From Treponema sp. (GTDB lineage Bacteria; Spirochaetota; Spirochaetia; Treponematales; Treponemataceae), in NCBI GenBank assembly GCA_017421145.1, contig JAFOTA010000079.1:1-19789 (forward strand): a stretch of 19,789 bases of DNA, in the 5' to 3' direction. Position numbers and translations under genes: made by a program. Of the stretch, positions 1 through 8,898 are shown one piece after another; the stretch's first letter is position 1; each line of letters starts with the position of its first letter. The notes beneath the pieces were generated by a model that saw nothing but the letters and a program-made list of their open reading frames with translations, ran no database searches and was not told the origin of the DNA.

Positions 1-34
1 AAAAGTCATTCAGAGGGAAAACATGTCGATAATA

Positions 35-65
35 TTGTAATGAATCAAATGCATGTTTATATAAT
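35..65 (+). promoter_or_regulatory. Probable promoter of the sugar/oxidoreductase operon
   Basis: A TTGTAA (35-40) is followed by the overlapping -10 candidates TATATA (58-63, 17-base spacer) and TATAAT (60-65, 19-base spacer). It would give a leader of roughly 55-60 bases ahead of the ATG at 130, which supports that start over the upstream in-frame ATG at 40. The -35 match is 4 of 6, so this is moderate evidence only. The reading frame is open to the window edge, so a longer gene beginning outside is not excluded. Confidence 0.4.
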
Positions 66-129
66 GGAAAAAATATGGCATGCCATCCGGTTCGATAATT
101 TTTGTGCGGAAAAAAATAAGGAAGAAAAC

Positions 130-1647
130 ATGGGCACTGTGGAATCAAAGCTCTATATCATAGGCGCAGGTTTTGCCGGGCAGATGATTGCCGAAGACAT
201 AAAGCGGAAAAAGATTTTCGGAAAGACATCGGCTTTTCTTGATGACGATGAAAACCTTATCGGAAAGCAGATAGACGGCATTCCGGTTTTGGGTCCGATC
301 GAAAACGTGGCTCCGGTACTCAACGCAAGCGGACTTGATGAAGCCATAATCGCAATTCCTTCCGCACCGGTCGAAAGAATCAGGAAGATATACGGAGCGC
401 TGAAAGAATCCGGATTTTTTCACATAAAGATCCTCCCGTCAATAAGCCAGGTGATAAACGGAAAAGCACATCTCGTACAGGCAAGGGAAATAAATCCTCT
501 CGATATACTCGGACGCACGCCGGTAGTCATTCCGCTTCAGGAAAGCCTTTCATACCTAAGAAACAAGCGTGTATTAATCACAGGAGCAGGAGGTTCCATC
601 GGTTCTGAACTTGCACGCCAGCTTCTTTCCGGTGGTGCTGAAAGAATCTACCTTTTCGGCCACGGAGAAAATTCAATCGTCAACATCTACCGCGAACTGA
701 ACGTACTCCAGAACGAAGGAGTGGGTGAAAAAGCCGCTGTAGTCCCTATAATCGGCGACATGAAAGACAGGGAATACGTGCGCTACATAATTTCAAAGAC
801 AAAGACGGACGTAATCTTCCACTGTGCGGCATACAAGCACGTACCTATGATGGAGCAGAATCCGGTTGCAGTCATCGAAAACAATGTGTTCGGAACGCAG
901 AATCTCCTTGATGCGGCCGTAGAAAGCGGTGTCGGACGTTTTGTTCTCATTTCCACAGACAAAGCGGTTTCCCCTGTTTCCGTCTACGGTGCGAGCAAAA
1001 TGATATGCGAAAAACAGATTCTTGCGGCTGCAAAAAAAACTAACGGCTCCCAATCTTTCATGTTCGTGCGTTTCGGCAACGTACTCGGTTCAAGAGGCTC
1101 CCTTCTCCCTGTTTTCATGGATCAGATCCAGAACGGTGGCCCGGTAACTGTAACGGACGAAAAGATGGAAAGATATTTCATGACGATTCCAGAAGCATGT
1201 TCTCTCGTGCTTCAGACAGGCGGCGTGGGAGAAAACGGTCAGTCATACCTACTTGACATGGGTGAACCCGTAAAAATAATCGACATAGCAAAGCAGATCA
1301 TACGTTTTTCAGGATTCGAACCATACAAGGACATGGAAATAAAAATAATCGGCTCACGTCCGGGTGAACGATTGTACGAACCTCTCTGGCTCAAAGAAGA
1401 AAACCCTCAGAAAACAAAGTATCCGAAAGTACTTAAACTTACGAGCATTGAAGCGGATTTCAACCTTGATGAGCTTCTGGAAAAACTGAAACCTATCTGC
1501 ATGTTTGACGGAAACAACAAGGAGCTTTTCAGAAACAAGGCAAAGCTCACCGAGATTCTGAGGCATGCGGTAAAAAGCTATGACGAATTCTGTGCCGGGC
1601 AGGAAAAAAGCGGCGCGCAAAAAAATACGGCAAAGGCGGTGTTATAA
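130..1647 (+). CDS. CapD/FlaA1/PglF-type NDP-sugar 4,6-dehydratase or epimerase, soluble
   Basis: This 505-residue enzyme belongs to the polysaccharide-biosynthesis SDR family that converts UDP-HexNAc to the 4-keto-6-deoxy sugar. Residues 1-130 form a first Rossmann-like domain (IIGAGFAGQ near residue 12). Residues from about 147 form the catalytic SDR domain with TGAGGSIGS at 151-159, STDKA at 265-269 and Y-x3-K at 276-280, giving the Ser/Tyr/Lys triad of short FlaA1-like members rather than the Ser-Met-Lys of WbpM. No transmembrane helices are present, unlike full-length CapD/WbpM. The start at 130 has an AAGGAAG ribosome site at 118-124. An earlier ATG at 40 and even the window edge are in frame without a stop, so an N-terminal extension is possible. 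The stop abuts the next gene's ATG. Exact sugar substrate is unknown. Confidence 0.88.
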   Translation: MGTVESKLYIIGAGFAGQMIAEDIKRKKIFGKTSAFLDDDENLIGKQIDGIPVLGPIENVAPVLNASGLDEAIIAIPSAPVERIRKIYGALKESGFFHIKILPSISQVINGKAHLVQAREINPLDILGRTPVVIPLQESLSYLRNKRVLITGAGGSIGSELARQLLSGGAERIYLFGHGENSIVNIYRELNVLQNEGVGEKAAVVPIIGDMKDREYVRYIISKTKTDVIFHCAAYKHVPMMEQNPVAVIENNVFGTQNLLDAAVESGVGRFVLISTDKAVSPVSVYGASKMICEKQILAAAKKTNGSQSFMFVRFGNVLGSRGSLLPVFMDQIQNGGPVTVTDEKMERYFMTIPEACSLVLQTGGVGENGQSYLLDMGEPVKIIDIAKQIIRFSGFEPYKDMEIKIIGSRPGERLYEPLWLKEENPQKTKYPKVLKLTSIEADFNLDELLEKLKPICMFDGNNKELFRNKAKLTEILRHAVKSYDEFCAGQEKSGAQKNTAKAVL

Positions 1648-2823
1648 ATGAACGCAGAAATAAAAGTTCCATTTTTCAAGGCATCAATCGGAAAAGAAGA
1701 AGAAGATGCGGTTCTTGAAGTTTTAAGAAGCGGATGGCTTACCACAGGAAAACAGGCTGCGGCATTCGAAAAAGAATTCGCGGAAAAAATCGGAGTGCCA
1801 TATGCCCTTGCAGTAAACAGCAACACGAGCGGAATGATACTTGCAATGGAAGCATGCGGAGTGAAAGAAGGAAAGGCCGTAATAACCACACCCTACACTT
1901 TCGTTTCCACGGCGGCAAGCGCAAGGCATCTCGGAGCTGACGTTTATTTTGCGGACATAGAAAAAGACACGTATTCGATAGATCCAGAATCCATTGAAAA
2001 AATAATGGAAAGCCCGGAAGGAAAAAATGTCGTTGCCATAGTACCGGTCCACATTGCAGGAAACGTATGCAACATGGAAGCCATCATGAAGATTGCAAAA
2101 AAATACGGCGTGAAAGTTATAGAAGATTGCGCGCACTCTTTCCCAAGCAGGACAAAGCTCGGATATGCCGGTTCCATAGGAGATGCGGGAATATTTTCGT
2201 TCTATGCCACAAAAACGATCACGACAGGCGAAGGAGGCATGGTCACCGTAAAGGATCCGGAGATTGCAAGGCGCATGACCGTCATGAGGCTTCATGGAAT
2301 GGACAGGACAACATGGGACCGCTACACATCTCCTGCAGCATCATGGATCTATGACATAGTGGCCCCCGGATATAAAGCCAATCTTCCTGACATACTTGCG
2401 GCACTGGGACGCGTGCAGCTTTCACGTGCCGAAGAATTCGATGAAAAAAGAAAAAGGCATGCAGCAAAATATAACGAAGCTTTTTCCAAGCTTGATTTTG
2501 TAAAGCTTCCGCCGGACGGAGAAGGAAACTCATGGCACCTTTACCTGATGCGGCTTGATCTTACGAAGCTTAAATGCGGGCGAGATGAATTCGCAAAAAA
2601 ATTGCAGGAGCGCGGAATCGGAATCAGCGTGCATTTCATACCGATTTTCAATTTCACATACTGGAAAAATCTCTACCCTGATTTTAGGGAAGCAAACTTT
2701 CCGAACGCAGCAAAGCAATATGCGGAAACGATTACCTTACCGATGTGGCCGGACATGACGGAAGAAATGACAGAAACCGTCATTGAAACAGTGGAATCTC
2801 TTGGAAAGGAATATCATGCCTAG
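1648..2823 (+). CDS. DegT/DnrJ/EryC1/StrS-family PLP aminotransferase
   Basis: This 391-residue, full-length protein is a sugar-nucleotide aminotransferase of the fold-type I PLP family. The Schiff-base lysine is K189 in SFYATKTITTGEGG, and the PLP-contacting Asp/His pair is in EDCAHS (D160, H163). The N-terminal block with RSGWLTTGK and the C-terminal block GYKANLPDILAALGRVQL are typical. It starts directly after the dehydratase stop, with AAAGGCGG as a likely ribosome site inside the upstream gene. Together the two genes fit the classic route in which a 4-keto-6-deoxy sugar nucleotide is aminated from glutamate, as in PglF/PglE of bacillosamine synthesis. No acetyltransferase or glycosyltransferase follows in this operon, so the final product is not clear. 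Confidence 0.92.
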   Translation: MNAEIKVPFFKASIGKEEEDAVLEVLRSGWLTTGKQAAAFEKEFAEKIGVPYALAVNSNTSGMILAMEACGVKEGKAVITTPYTFVSTAASARHLGADVYFADIEKDTYSIDPESIEKIMESPEGKNVVAIVPVHIAGNVCNMEAIMKIAKKYGVKVIEDCAHSFPSRTKLGYAGSIGDAGIFSFYATKTITTGEGGMVTVKDPEIARRMTVMRLHGMDRTTWDRYTSPAASWIYDIVAPGYKANLPDILAALGRVQLSRAEEFDEKRKRHAAKYNEAFSKLDFVKLPPDGEGNSWHLYLMRLDLTKLKCGRDEFAKKLQERGIGISVHFIPIFNFTYWKNLYPDFREANFPNAAKQYAETITLPMWPDMTEEMTETVIETVESLGKEYHA

Positions 2824-5185
2824 GACAAAAGCAGAGTCAGAATACGAAAAGATTCCAAAGAAAAAATCAAGGTTCTCTTATCAGACTGAATTCTACAGCG
2901 ACTACAGCTTTCCTGACATGCTTTACGGAGCTATAATCAGAAGTTCGTTTTCAGGCTCTTTTTCCTCGATACAATCTGACATTCTGCCGGAAGGCTACAC
3001 TCTGATCACAGCAGAAAACATTCCTGGTAAAAAATTCATCGAAAGCCCTGAAGGAAAAAATCCTGTTCCGGTATTTTGTCAGGAAGAGATTTCATATCAA
3101 GGCGAGCCGCTCGGAATGATCGTAGGCCCTGATGAAAAAAAAGTCATTGAGCTTGCAAAAAACATCTGCGTAATCTACAAGGAAATGCATCTTCCGGGAA
3201 GCAAGAATTTCAACAAGCCTACGAAAATTTCCACGAAAAACCCGAACGACATAATGGAGATTACAAAGGAACTCCAGATTTCAGGATTCGATGAATTCAA
3301 TTTTCAGGAATTGGATGCAGACAATTTTTCGGTCGTGGCAACAAGAAAAGTCCAGTCGGGTGCATGTTTCGGAAGAGTAAAAAAAGGTTCCCCGAAAGGA
3401 ATTGAAGCGGTTCTTGCACTCTGTCCGCACGTCATTGAAAACAAGTGGACTTATAAAATGGATTCCTCGGATTTCCATGAGCCGTCGGGAGCAATATGCA
3501 GCTGCACGGAAAACAACGGAGAAATAGAAGCTGAAATCTACGCCCAGAGTCTTTGGCTCAGTAACATGCGTCAGACAGTTTCGGACGTACTTGACATAAA
3601 GCCGGAAAACATAAAAATCAACAAGACCAGATCCACGAACAGCTCATCGAATGCAGTTTGGTACAATTCAATAATCGCGGCACAAACAGCAGTAGCATCC
3701 TATTGCACAAAAAAAAAGGTGAAGCTCGTCTACTCCACTTATGAGCAGAAAAGATTCATGGACACGATGCAGCCCATTTCAATCATCAACAAAACAGGGA
3801 CGGATGATGACGGAAAAATAATTGCAATGGACATCGACATCGAAGTGGAAGCAGGTTTTTACAATCCGTTCGCACAGGAAATTGTCGATAGGCTTGCAAT
3901 CGCTTCATACGGATGCTACGTCGTTCCTAATCTTAGGGTAACGGCAAAAGCACTCGCAACGTTTGAGAGCGCATCTTCGTTGAATCTCCAGATGCTTGAT
4001 TCCGCGGCATTTTTTGCGATTGAAAATCAGATGAACGAAATAAGCAAGAAGCTGAACGTTTCACCGGCTGAAATAAGAAAAATAAATTTCAGTTCGCCGG
4101 ACACCCAGATTCCGCACATGCCGTTCATTTTTTTGCAGGACAGAAAAAACGAATACATAGACAAAATCTGCGAAAAGACAAAATTTCCCAGAATCTATTT
4201 TTCATACAAACTCAACCATGAACTTGACAAAAGCCAGGGCGTTTCTATTCTTGCGCCGCTCGTAAAAGAAGATGATGAAAAAAAAGAAACCAGGCAGAGA
4301 AAAATACACAGGATAAATTTTCCGCAAAGGGGCATTGGTCTTTCATGCGGATTTGAAGGCACTTGCTATTTTGGATCCCAGATGTACAAGGACAGCGATC
4401 CTTCATTGGAAATAATCTGGGAAAGCGAAACGAAGCTTACGGTCCACACACCCATGACTTCAAGGACATCGATTGAAATTTTAAAAAACAAGATTTCAAC
4501 CCAGCTTGGAATTCCTTCAGGAAACATAATCGTTGACACGGCGTTTACGATTGCAGAGGAACCTTTGATTCCCGACGTTGTGAATTCAAACATAAGCGTG
4601 ACCATGGAACTTCTTGACAAATGCTGTGACGCTCTTTCAAAAGCCCGCTCTCAAAAAAAGAAATTTCCGATAATAATCCAGAAGAGGATTACGGAAAGAC
4701 AAAAAAAGCAATGGAACTCATCCAAGTTTGAAGGAAGACCATTTCTCACAGAATCATTCGGAATTGCGACCGTTGACATTCATCTGGACACGGAAACTTT
4801 CATTCCGCACATCAGGGAAATAAACATGCTGATTGACGGCGGAAAAATATGCAACAAAGAAGCCGCAGAAAACAGCATAAAACTTGCAATCCACAAAATA
4901 CTCAAGGGAATAAGCGACGGCGAAACAGACAAGCCGGACAAAGTGAACATTGAATTCATAGAGTCTGACAAACCTTCTTCACAGATCGGGGAGCTTCCAT
5001 ACCAGATTCTTCCGTCGGCAATAACACAGGCGATTTCACAGATTGTCGGAGAACCGATAACCGAGCTTCCGATGAAAATTGACACGATTTACAAAATTCT
5101 TGAAAGGCAGAGGGATGAATATGATTTGATATTCCTGACTGAAAACGAAAACAAAAAGCAGGAAATCAAGGAGGAAAAAAATTGA
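2816..5185 (+). CDS. Xanthine dehydrogenase/aldehyde oxidase large-subunit homologue with degenerate molybdopterin site
   Basis: This 789-residue protein resembles the molybdopterin subunit of the xanthine oxidase family from end to end. An a/b hammerhead lies near residues 20-125 (SYQGEPLGMIVGPDE), a FHEPSGA block near 220, and a DDGKIIAMDIDIE and VSPAEIRKINF region near 330-425. The glycine-rich cofactor motifs are replaced: TRSTNSSSNAVW (271-282) sits where GGxFGxK is expected, ESASSL (384-389) replaces the RGxG-containing segment, and TPMTSRTS (545-552) replaces the GQG loop. The catalytic Glu appears kept in QIGELPY (E726). The ATG at 2816 has AAGGA at 2806-2810 and overlaps the aminotransferase by 8 bases; a longer in-frame start at 2783 lacks support. 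It could be a cofactor-free scaffold or an enzyme for a modified cofactor. Substrate is unknown. Confidence 0.8.
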   Translation: MPRTKAESEYEKIPKKKSRFSYQTEFYSDYSFPDMLYGAIIRSSFSGSFSSIQSDILPEGYTLITAENIPGKKFIESPEGKNPVPVFCQEEISYQGEPLGMIVGPDEKKVIELAKNICVIYKEMHLPGSKNFNKPTKISTKNPNDIMEITKELQISGFDEFNFQELDADNFSVVATRKVQSGACFGRVKKGSPKGIEAVLALCPHVIENKWTYKMDSSDFHEPSGAICSCTENNGEIEAEIYAQSLWLSNMRQTVSDVLDIKPENIKINKTRSTNSSSNAVWYNSIIAAQTAVASYCTKKKVKLVYSTYEQKRFMDTMQPISIINKTGTDDDGKIIAMDIDIEVEAGFYNPFAQEIVDRLAIASYGCYVVPNLRVTAKALATFESASSLNLQMLDSAAFFAIENQMNEISKKLNVSPAEIRKINFSSPDTQIPHMPFIFLQDRKNEYIDKICEKTKFPRIYFSYKLNHELDKSQGVSILAPLVKEDDEKKETRQRKIHRINFPQRGIGLSCGFEGTCYFGSQMYKDSDPSLEIIWESETKLTVHTPMTSRTSIEILKNKISTQLGIPSGNIIVDTAFTIAEEPLIPDVVNSNISVTMELLDKCCDALSKARSQKKKFPIIIQKRITERQKKQWNSSKFEGRPFLTESFGIATVDIHLDTETFIPHIREINMLIDGGKICNKEAAENSIKLAIHKILKGISDGETDKPDKVNIEFIESDKPSSQIGELPYQILPSAITQAISQIVGEPITELPMKIDTIYKILERQRDEYDLIFLTENENKKQEIKEEKN
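5168..5184 (+). promoter_or_regulatory. Strong ribosome site deciding a TTG start
   Basis: A full AAGGAGG at 5168-5174 lies 7 bases before TTG at 5182-5184. That TTG overlaps the TGA stop of the preceding gene (5183-5185) as TTGA. There is no ATG or GTG nearby that would keep the N-terminal beta strand of the [2Fe-2S] domain, so the TTG is the best start. The overlap indicates translational coupling of the two subunits. Confidence 0.8.
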
Positions 5186-6672
5186 CTGTACGGTACAGCA
5201 TAAACGGCAAAAAAAACATTGAATCTTCCTCCGTTGAAAATCTCCAGAACGTCCTGCGCAAAAACGGATGCACAAGCGTAAAACTTGGATGCTCAAAAGG
5301 ATTCTGCGGAAACTGCATGATTCTTCTGAACGACGTTCCTATTCCCTCATGCAAGCTTTCATTCGCATCAATAAAAGATGATGATGAAATCGTGACGCTT
5401 TCTTATTTCCAAAAGGCATATCCTGAAGCAAAAGACATTGCAAGGGGATTCGAAAAAGCAGGAATAAATCTATGCGGATATTGCGATGCAGGAAAATTTT
5501 TCACCGCATACGACCTTATAAAAAACGGAAAGCCTTCGGAAGAAGAAGTGCGCAATGCAATAAACGGACTCAATACATGCTGCACTGACGGCGAGACCCT
5601 GTACAATGGAATAATGTACGCATATGAAATCAACAGCACACGAAAAGCAAAGGAGCTGAATTATTCCAAGTCACGGAAGAATCCTCTTGCAAGCCCGCAG
5701 AACGAACCTTCGCAGATTCCAGACTCACTTAAACAAACGGTAGATTCAGAAATGCAAGCGGAAGAAGAAAACGATGAAAATGAAAAAATCATTTTTCCGT
5801 CTTCCATACAAAAACTTTTTGCCGCAATCGGAAGCTGCAAGGATTTTTATATTTCGAACGGCGGAACATACGAAAATCATGAAGAAGAAAGCATCGACAT
5901 TGAGAACATCGAAAATATAGAATCAAAAGCGCATAAGCACAACACTACGATAAGCCTGAAAAAAATACAGGAACTGAAATCAATAGAAAGGCATGAGCGC
6001 TACATCGAAATAGGTTCGGCAGTTACCCTGAACGAGCTTTTGAACTATCCAAGGATTCCTCAGGTACTGTGCGATTCAATAAAGGGAATTGGAAGCCATG
6101 CCATGCGTAATCTTTCGACGATCGGCGGGAACATCTGCATACCGGAACACAAGGGAAGCACATGGGCTGCACTTCTTGCACTGGACGCAAAATTTGAAAT
6201 TGCATCCTCAAATGAGGCTAAGAAAATCGTAAAGGCTTATGAGTTCAAGGCTCTTTCGCAGAATGAAATTCTCACAAAAATCCGCATACCGATAAACAAC
6301 TGGAACATTTCTTTTTACAAGAGGCTCGGAAGCGAAAATTTTCTTACCGGGAAAACCGCCGGCTTCTGTTTTCTTGCTGAAACCGAACGTGACCACATAT
6401 ATAACATAAGCATTGCATTTTCTGGAATCGGTGAGCTGAGCCATCATGACGAAATTTTCCGGCACAGAAAAAAATCATTCCACAAAAGATTGAAGTACGG
6501 ATTCATTTCCGACCTTATCGGACAAAAACTTCCGCTGCAGGAAAGGCTCATAAACTCATGCATAGCAAACGCAGGGAAAATTTTCTCCGAAAAATTCAGC
6601 TCTTCGTCAGAACCGATAATCGAGCAGCAGTTCAAGGCACTCTTGAAATCAGTTCTGGAAAAGCTTGCTTAG
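5182..6672 (+). CDS. Fused [2Fe-2S] and FAD-binding subunit of a xanthine dehydrogenase-family oxidoreductase
   Basis: This 496-residue protein joins the CoxS-like iron-sulfur subunit and the CoxM-like FAD subunit of molybdenum hydroxylases. Residues 1-75 are a plant-type ferredoxin domain with C37, C42, C45 and C57 (CSKGFCGNC then PSC). Residues 85-145 are the helical [2Fe-2S] domain with C98 and C101 (CGYC). The last ligand pair is an adjacent C133-C134 rather than the usual C-x-C. An acidic linker at about 150-195 leads to the FAD domain, with SNGGTYENH near 225 and MRNLSTIGGNI near 298-308. It starts at a TTG coupled to the large-subunit gene. It should pass electrons between its partner and an unknown acceptor. 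The fused arrangement resembles bacterial XdhA-type small subunits. Confidence 0.85.
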   Translation: MTVRYSINGKKNIESSSVENLQNVLRKNGCTSVKLGCSKGFCGNCMILLNDVPIPSCKLSFASIKDDDEIVTLSYFQKAYPEAKDIARGFEKAGINLCGYCDAGKFFTAYDLIKNGKPSEEEVRNAINGLNTCCTDGETLYNGIMYAYEINSTRKAKELNYSKSRKNPLASPQNEPSQIPDSLKQTVDSEMQAEEENDENEKIIFPSSIQKLFAAIGSCKDFYISNGGTYENHEEESIDIENIENIESKAHKHNTTISLKKIQELKSIERHERYIEIGSAVTLNELLNYPRIPQVLCDSIKGIGSHAMRNLSTIGGNICIPEHKGSTWAALLALDAKFEIASSNEAKKIVKAYEFKALSQNEILTKIRIPINNWNISFYKRLGSENFLTGKTAGFCFLAETERDHIYNISIAFSGIGELSHHDEIFRHRKKSFHKRLKYGFISDLIGQKLPLQERLINSCIANAGKIFSEKFSSSSEPIIEQQFKALLKSVLEKLA

Positions 6673-6686
6673 TTTTTTGACACAGA

Positions 6687-7727
6687 TTATTTTATTAGCA
6701 TCGCATCGCCGTATGAGAAAAACCTGTATTTTTCACGGACTGCGATTTCGTATGCGTTCAGTATGTTTTCCCTCGTTGAAAATGCCGAGACGAGCATAAT
6801 CAGCGTGGATTCGGGAGTATGGAAATTCGTGAACATCTGATCTACGACCTTGAACTTGTAGCCCGGGTACATGAAAATATGCGTGCGTCCGGTTCCGCCT
6901 GAAACAATTCCGTTTTCATCCGCCGCGCTTTCAAGTGTCCTCACGGATGTGGTCCCGACGGCAAGCACAGGCCTTCCCTCTTTTTTTGCCCTGTTTATTT
7001 TTTCAGCGACATCATACGGGACGGTGTAGATTTCTTCATGCATCTTGTGGTCCTCGATGTTTTCTGCACGCACCGGAAGAAAAGTTCCCAGGCCGACATG
7101 AAGCGTAATCCATTCCAGATCGATTCCCTTGTCGGAAAGCTTTTTGAGCACAGGCTCCGTAAAATGAAGTCCGGCAGTCGGACAAGCGGCGCTACCGATT
7201 TCCTTTGCATAAATCGTCTGGTAGCGTTCGGAATCCGTGTCGTCATCTTCACGCCTGATGTACGGTGGAAGAGGAATGTGCCCCACCCGTTCGAACCAGT
7301 CTTCCGTAACCCTGAACGGAAATTTTATCGTGCGGAACTCAGTGCCTTCATCAGCGGGATTTTCAATGATCGTTCCCTCGGATCCGTCGGAAAACCTGTA
7401 TGTGTTTCCGCTTTTGACCTTCTTCGCTCCTTTTACCATGGTGTTCCATGTGTCGCCTTCCGGTCCTGTCTGATTCAGGAACATGAATTCCTGTTCGCGT
7501 CCGCTTGTAGTTTTTATTCCGTAGCAACGGCTTCTTCTGACTTTGCTGTTGTTGAACACCATGAGGGTTCCTTCTTCAACAAGGTCGGGAAGTTCTTCCA
7601 TAAGGTGATTGCTCACTTCGCCTGATTTTCGTCCGAGCAGCATGAGCCTGTCGTTGCCTCTTTCTCCGGAAGGTTTTTGTGCAATGAGTTCTTCCGGCAA
7701 ATCAAAATAAAAGTCGCTGGTTTTCAT
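6687..7727 (-). CDS. queA: S-adenosylmethionine:tRNA ribosyltransferase-isomerase QueA
   Basis: QueA transfers and rearranges the ribosyl group of SAM onto 7-aminomethyl-7-deazaguanine in tRNA to make epoxyqueuosine. At 346 residues it is full length. Diagnostic blocks are the N-terminal [19 protein letters not shown] near 58, [12 protein letters not shown] near 149, [10 protein letters not shown] (171-180), [10 protein letters not shown] near 210, [10 protein letters not shown] near 248 and [16 protein letters not shown] near 311. The start lies inside the 3' end of ruvB (26-base overlap), with only a distant AAGGA upstream, so translation is probably coupled to ruvB. It is the last gene of the ruvC-ruvA-ruvB-queA unit. 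The 14 bases between it and the convergent upstream cluster contain no convincing terminator. Confidence 0.97.
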   Translation of the reverse strand: MKTSDFYFDLPEELIAQKPSGERGNDRLMLLGRKSGEVSNHLMEELPDLVEEGTLMVFNNSKVRRSRCYGIKTTSGREQEFMFLNQTGPEGDTWNTMVKGAKKVKSGNTYRFSDGSEGTIIENPADEGTEFRTIKFPFRVTEDWFERVGHIPLPPYIRREDDDTDSERYQTIYAKEIGSAACPTAGLHFTEPVLKKLSDKGIDLEWITLHVGLGTFLPVRAENIEDHKMHEEIYTVPYDVAEKINRAKKEGRPVLAVGTTSVRTLESAADENGIVSGGTGRTHIFMYPGYKFKVVDQMFTNFHTPESTLIMLVSAFSTRENILNAYEIAVREKYRFFSYGDAMLIK

Positions 7728-8898
7728 CTTCGTCTATTTTCCTTGGTGTCAAACCTAAATGTCTGTATGCTTTTTCCGTTACGATCCTTCCGCGTGCAGT
7801 TCTCTGCAAAAGTCCGCACTGAATCAGATACGGCTCATAATAATCTTCCAGCGTATCGATTGATTCGCCGATTGATATTGCAAGCGTTTCCGCACCGACC
7901 GGACCGCCTTTGAAATTGTTTATGATCGAAAGCAGGATTTCCCTGTCATAATGTTCAAGTCCAAGGCTGTCTATGCCAAGACGCTCCAATCCGTCCTTGA
8001 CTATATCGACGGTTATCGAAGCTGATCCTGCAACCTGCGCAAAATCCCTCATGCGGCGGAGCACCCTGTTTGCCACTCGCGGAGTTCCCCTTGAACATGA
8101 GGCCATGAGCATTCCGGCTTCTTTTTCAACCGTAACTCCCAGTATCGCTGCAGAACGGTGTATGATCTGCGAAAGCTCTTCCTGTGTATAGAACTGGAGC
8201 CTCTGTATGATTCCGAAACGGCTTATGAGCGGAGAAGAAACTGTCCCTGCTTTTGTCGTGGCACCTACAAGCGTAAAATGAGGTATGGGAATCCTTACTG
8301 TACGGGCGGCCGCTCCCTGACCTATGACCCAGTCCAGTGAAAAATCTTCCATTGCTATATAAAGCATTTCTTCGATTGCCGGTTTAAGCCTGTGGATTTC
8401 GTCTATGAAAAAAACAGTGCGCGGCGTAATGGTCGAAAGTATGCCGGCCAAATCCTTGGGCTTGTCCATGGCTGGTGCGGAAGTGACTTTGAAATCTGCA
8501 CCAAGCTCATTCGCCGTGATTTGTGCAAGCGTCGTTTTTCCCAAACCCGGCGGGCCGATCAAAAAAAGATGGTCAAGAGCTTCACCCCTTGAGCGTGCAG
8601 CATCTATGAAAATTCCCAGGTTTTCCTTTATTGCGCTCTGTCCCTGGAATTCTTTGAGAGAAAGAGGCCTGAGCTTGTTTTCCTGTACGTCTTCATCTGA
8701 TTTTTCGCCTGAATGTATGAAAGCCGAATCCACCGCCTGGGATGCAAGGATTATTTTCGTGCGTCCGGCACTTTCCTTTGCAACGTTTTTTGAAGCCTGC
8801 TCTGCAAGCTGTGCCGCAATGTTCATATCGTCAAGTTCATCATCAGCGGGACTTTTCGGCCTGTCATACCGGGATTTATGATTCACGCTCCTGTTCAT
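7702..8898 (-). CDS. ruvB: Holliday junction branch-migration helicase RuvB
   Basis: RuvB is the AAA+ motor that drives branch migration on RuvA-bound four-way junctions. It has Walker A GPPGLGKT at 115-122, Walker B DEIH at 166-169, the VGATTKAG sensor region near 211, SRFGI near 226 and [12 protein letters not shown] near 271-282. The C-terminal winged-helix part ends the protein ([20 protein letters not shown]). The protein has 398 residues; the canonical core begins at about residue 76, leaving an N-terminal, acidic and Lys-rich extension about 40-50 residues longer than usual. The ATG forms an ATGA overlap with the ruvA stop, which argues that the long form is real. An internal Met25 lacks a ribosome site. 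Confidence 0.97.
   Translation of the reverse strand: MNRSVNHKSRYDRPKSPADDELDDMNIAAQLAEQASKNVAKESAGRTKIILASQAVDSAFIHSGEKSDEDVQENKLRPLSLKEFQGQSAIKENLGIFIDAARSRGEALDHLFLIGPPGLGKTTLAQITANELGADFKVTSAPAMDKPKDLAGILSTITPRTVFFIDEIHRLKPAIEEMLYIAMEDFSLDWVIGQGAAARTVRIPIPHFTLVGATTKAGTVSSPLISRFGIIQRLQFYTQEELSQIIHRSAAILGVTVEKEAGMLMASCSRGTPRVANRVLRRMRDFAQVAGSASITVDIVKDGLERLGIDSLGLEHYDREILLSIINNFKGGPVGAETLAISIGESIDTLEDYYEPYLIQCGLLQRTARGRIVTEKAYRHLGLTPRKIDEDENQRLLF

Noticed and set aside
2783..2815. Earlier start of the large oxidoreductase subunit
   Set aside because: The 11 added residues only overlap the aminotransferase C-terminus, and the ATG at 2816 has AAGGA at ideal spacing.
6661..6686. Terminator between the FeS/FAD subunit gene and queA
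   Set aside because: AAGC-TT-GCTT followed by TTTTTT gives only a four-base stem with an impossible two-base loop.
8405..8881. Long plus-strand open frame opposite ruvB (158 codons), and similar ones opposite queA and yebC
   Set aside because: They mirror codon bias of the real genes, lack ribosome sites and resemble no family.
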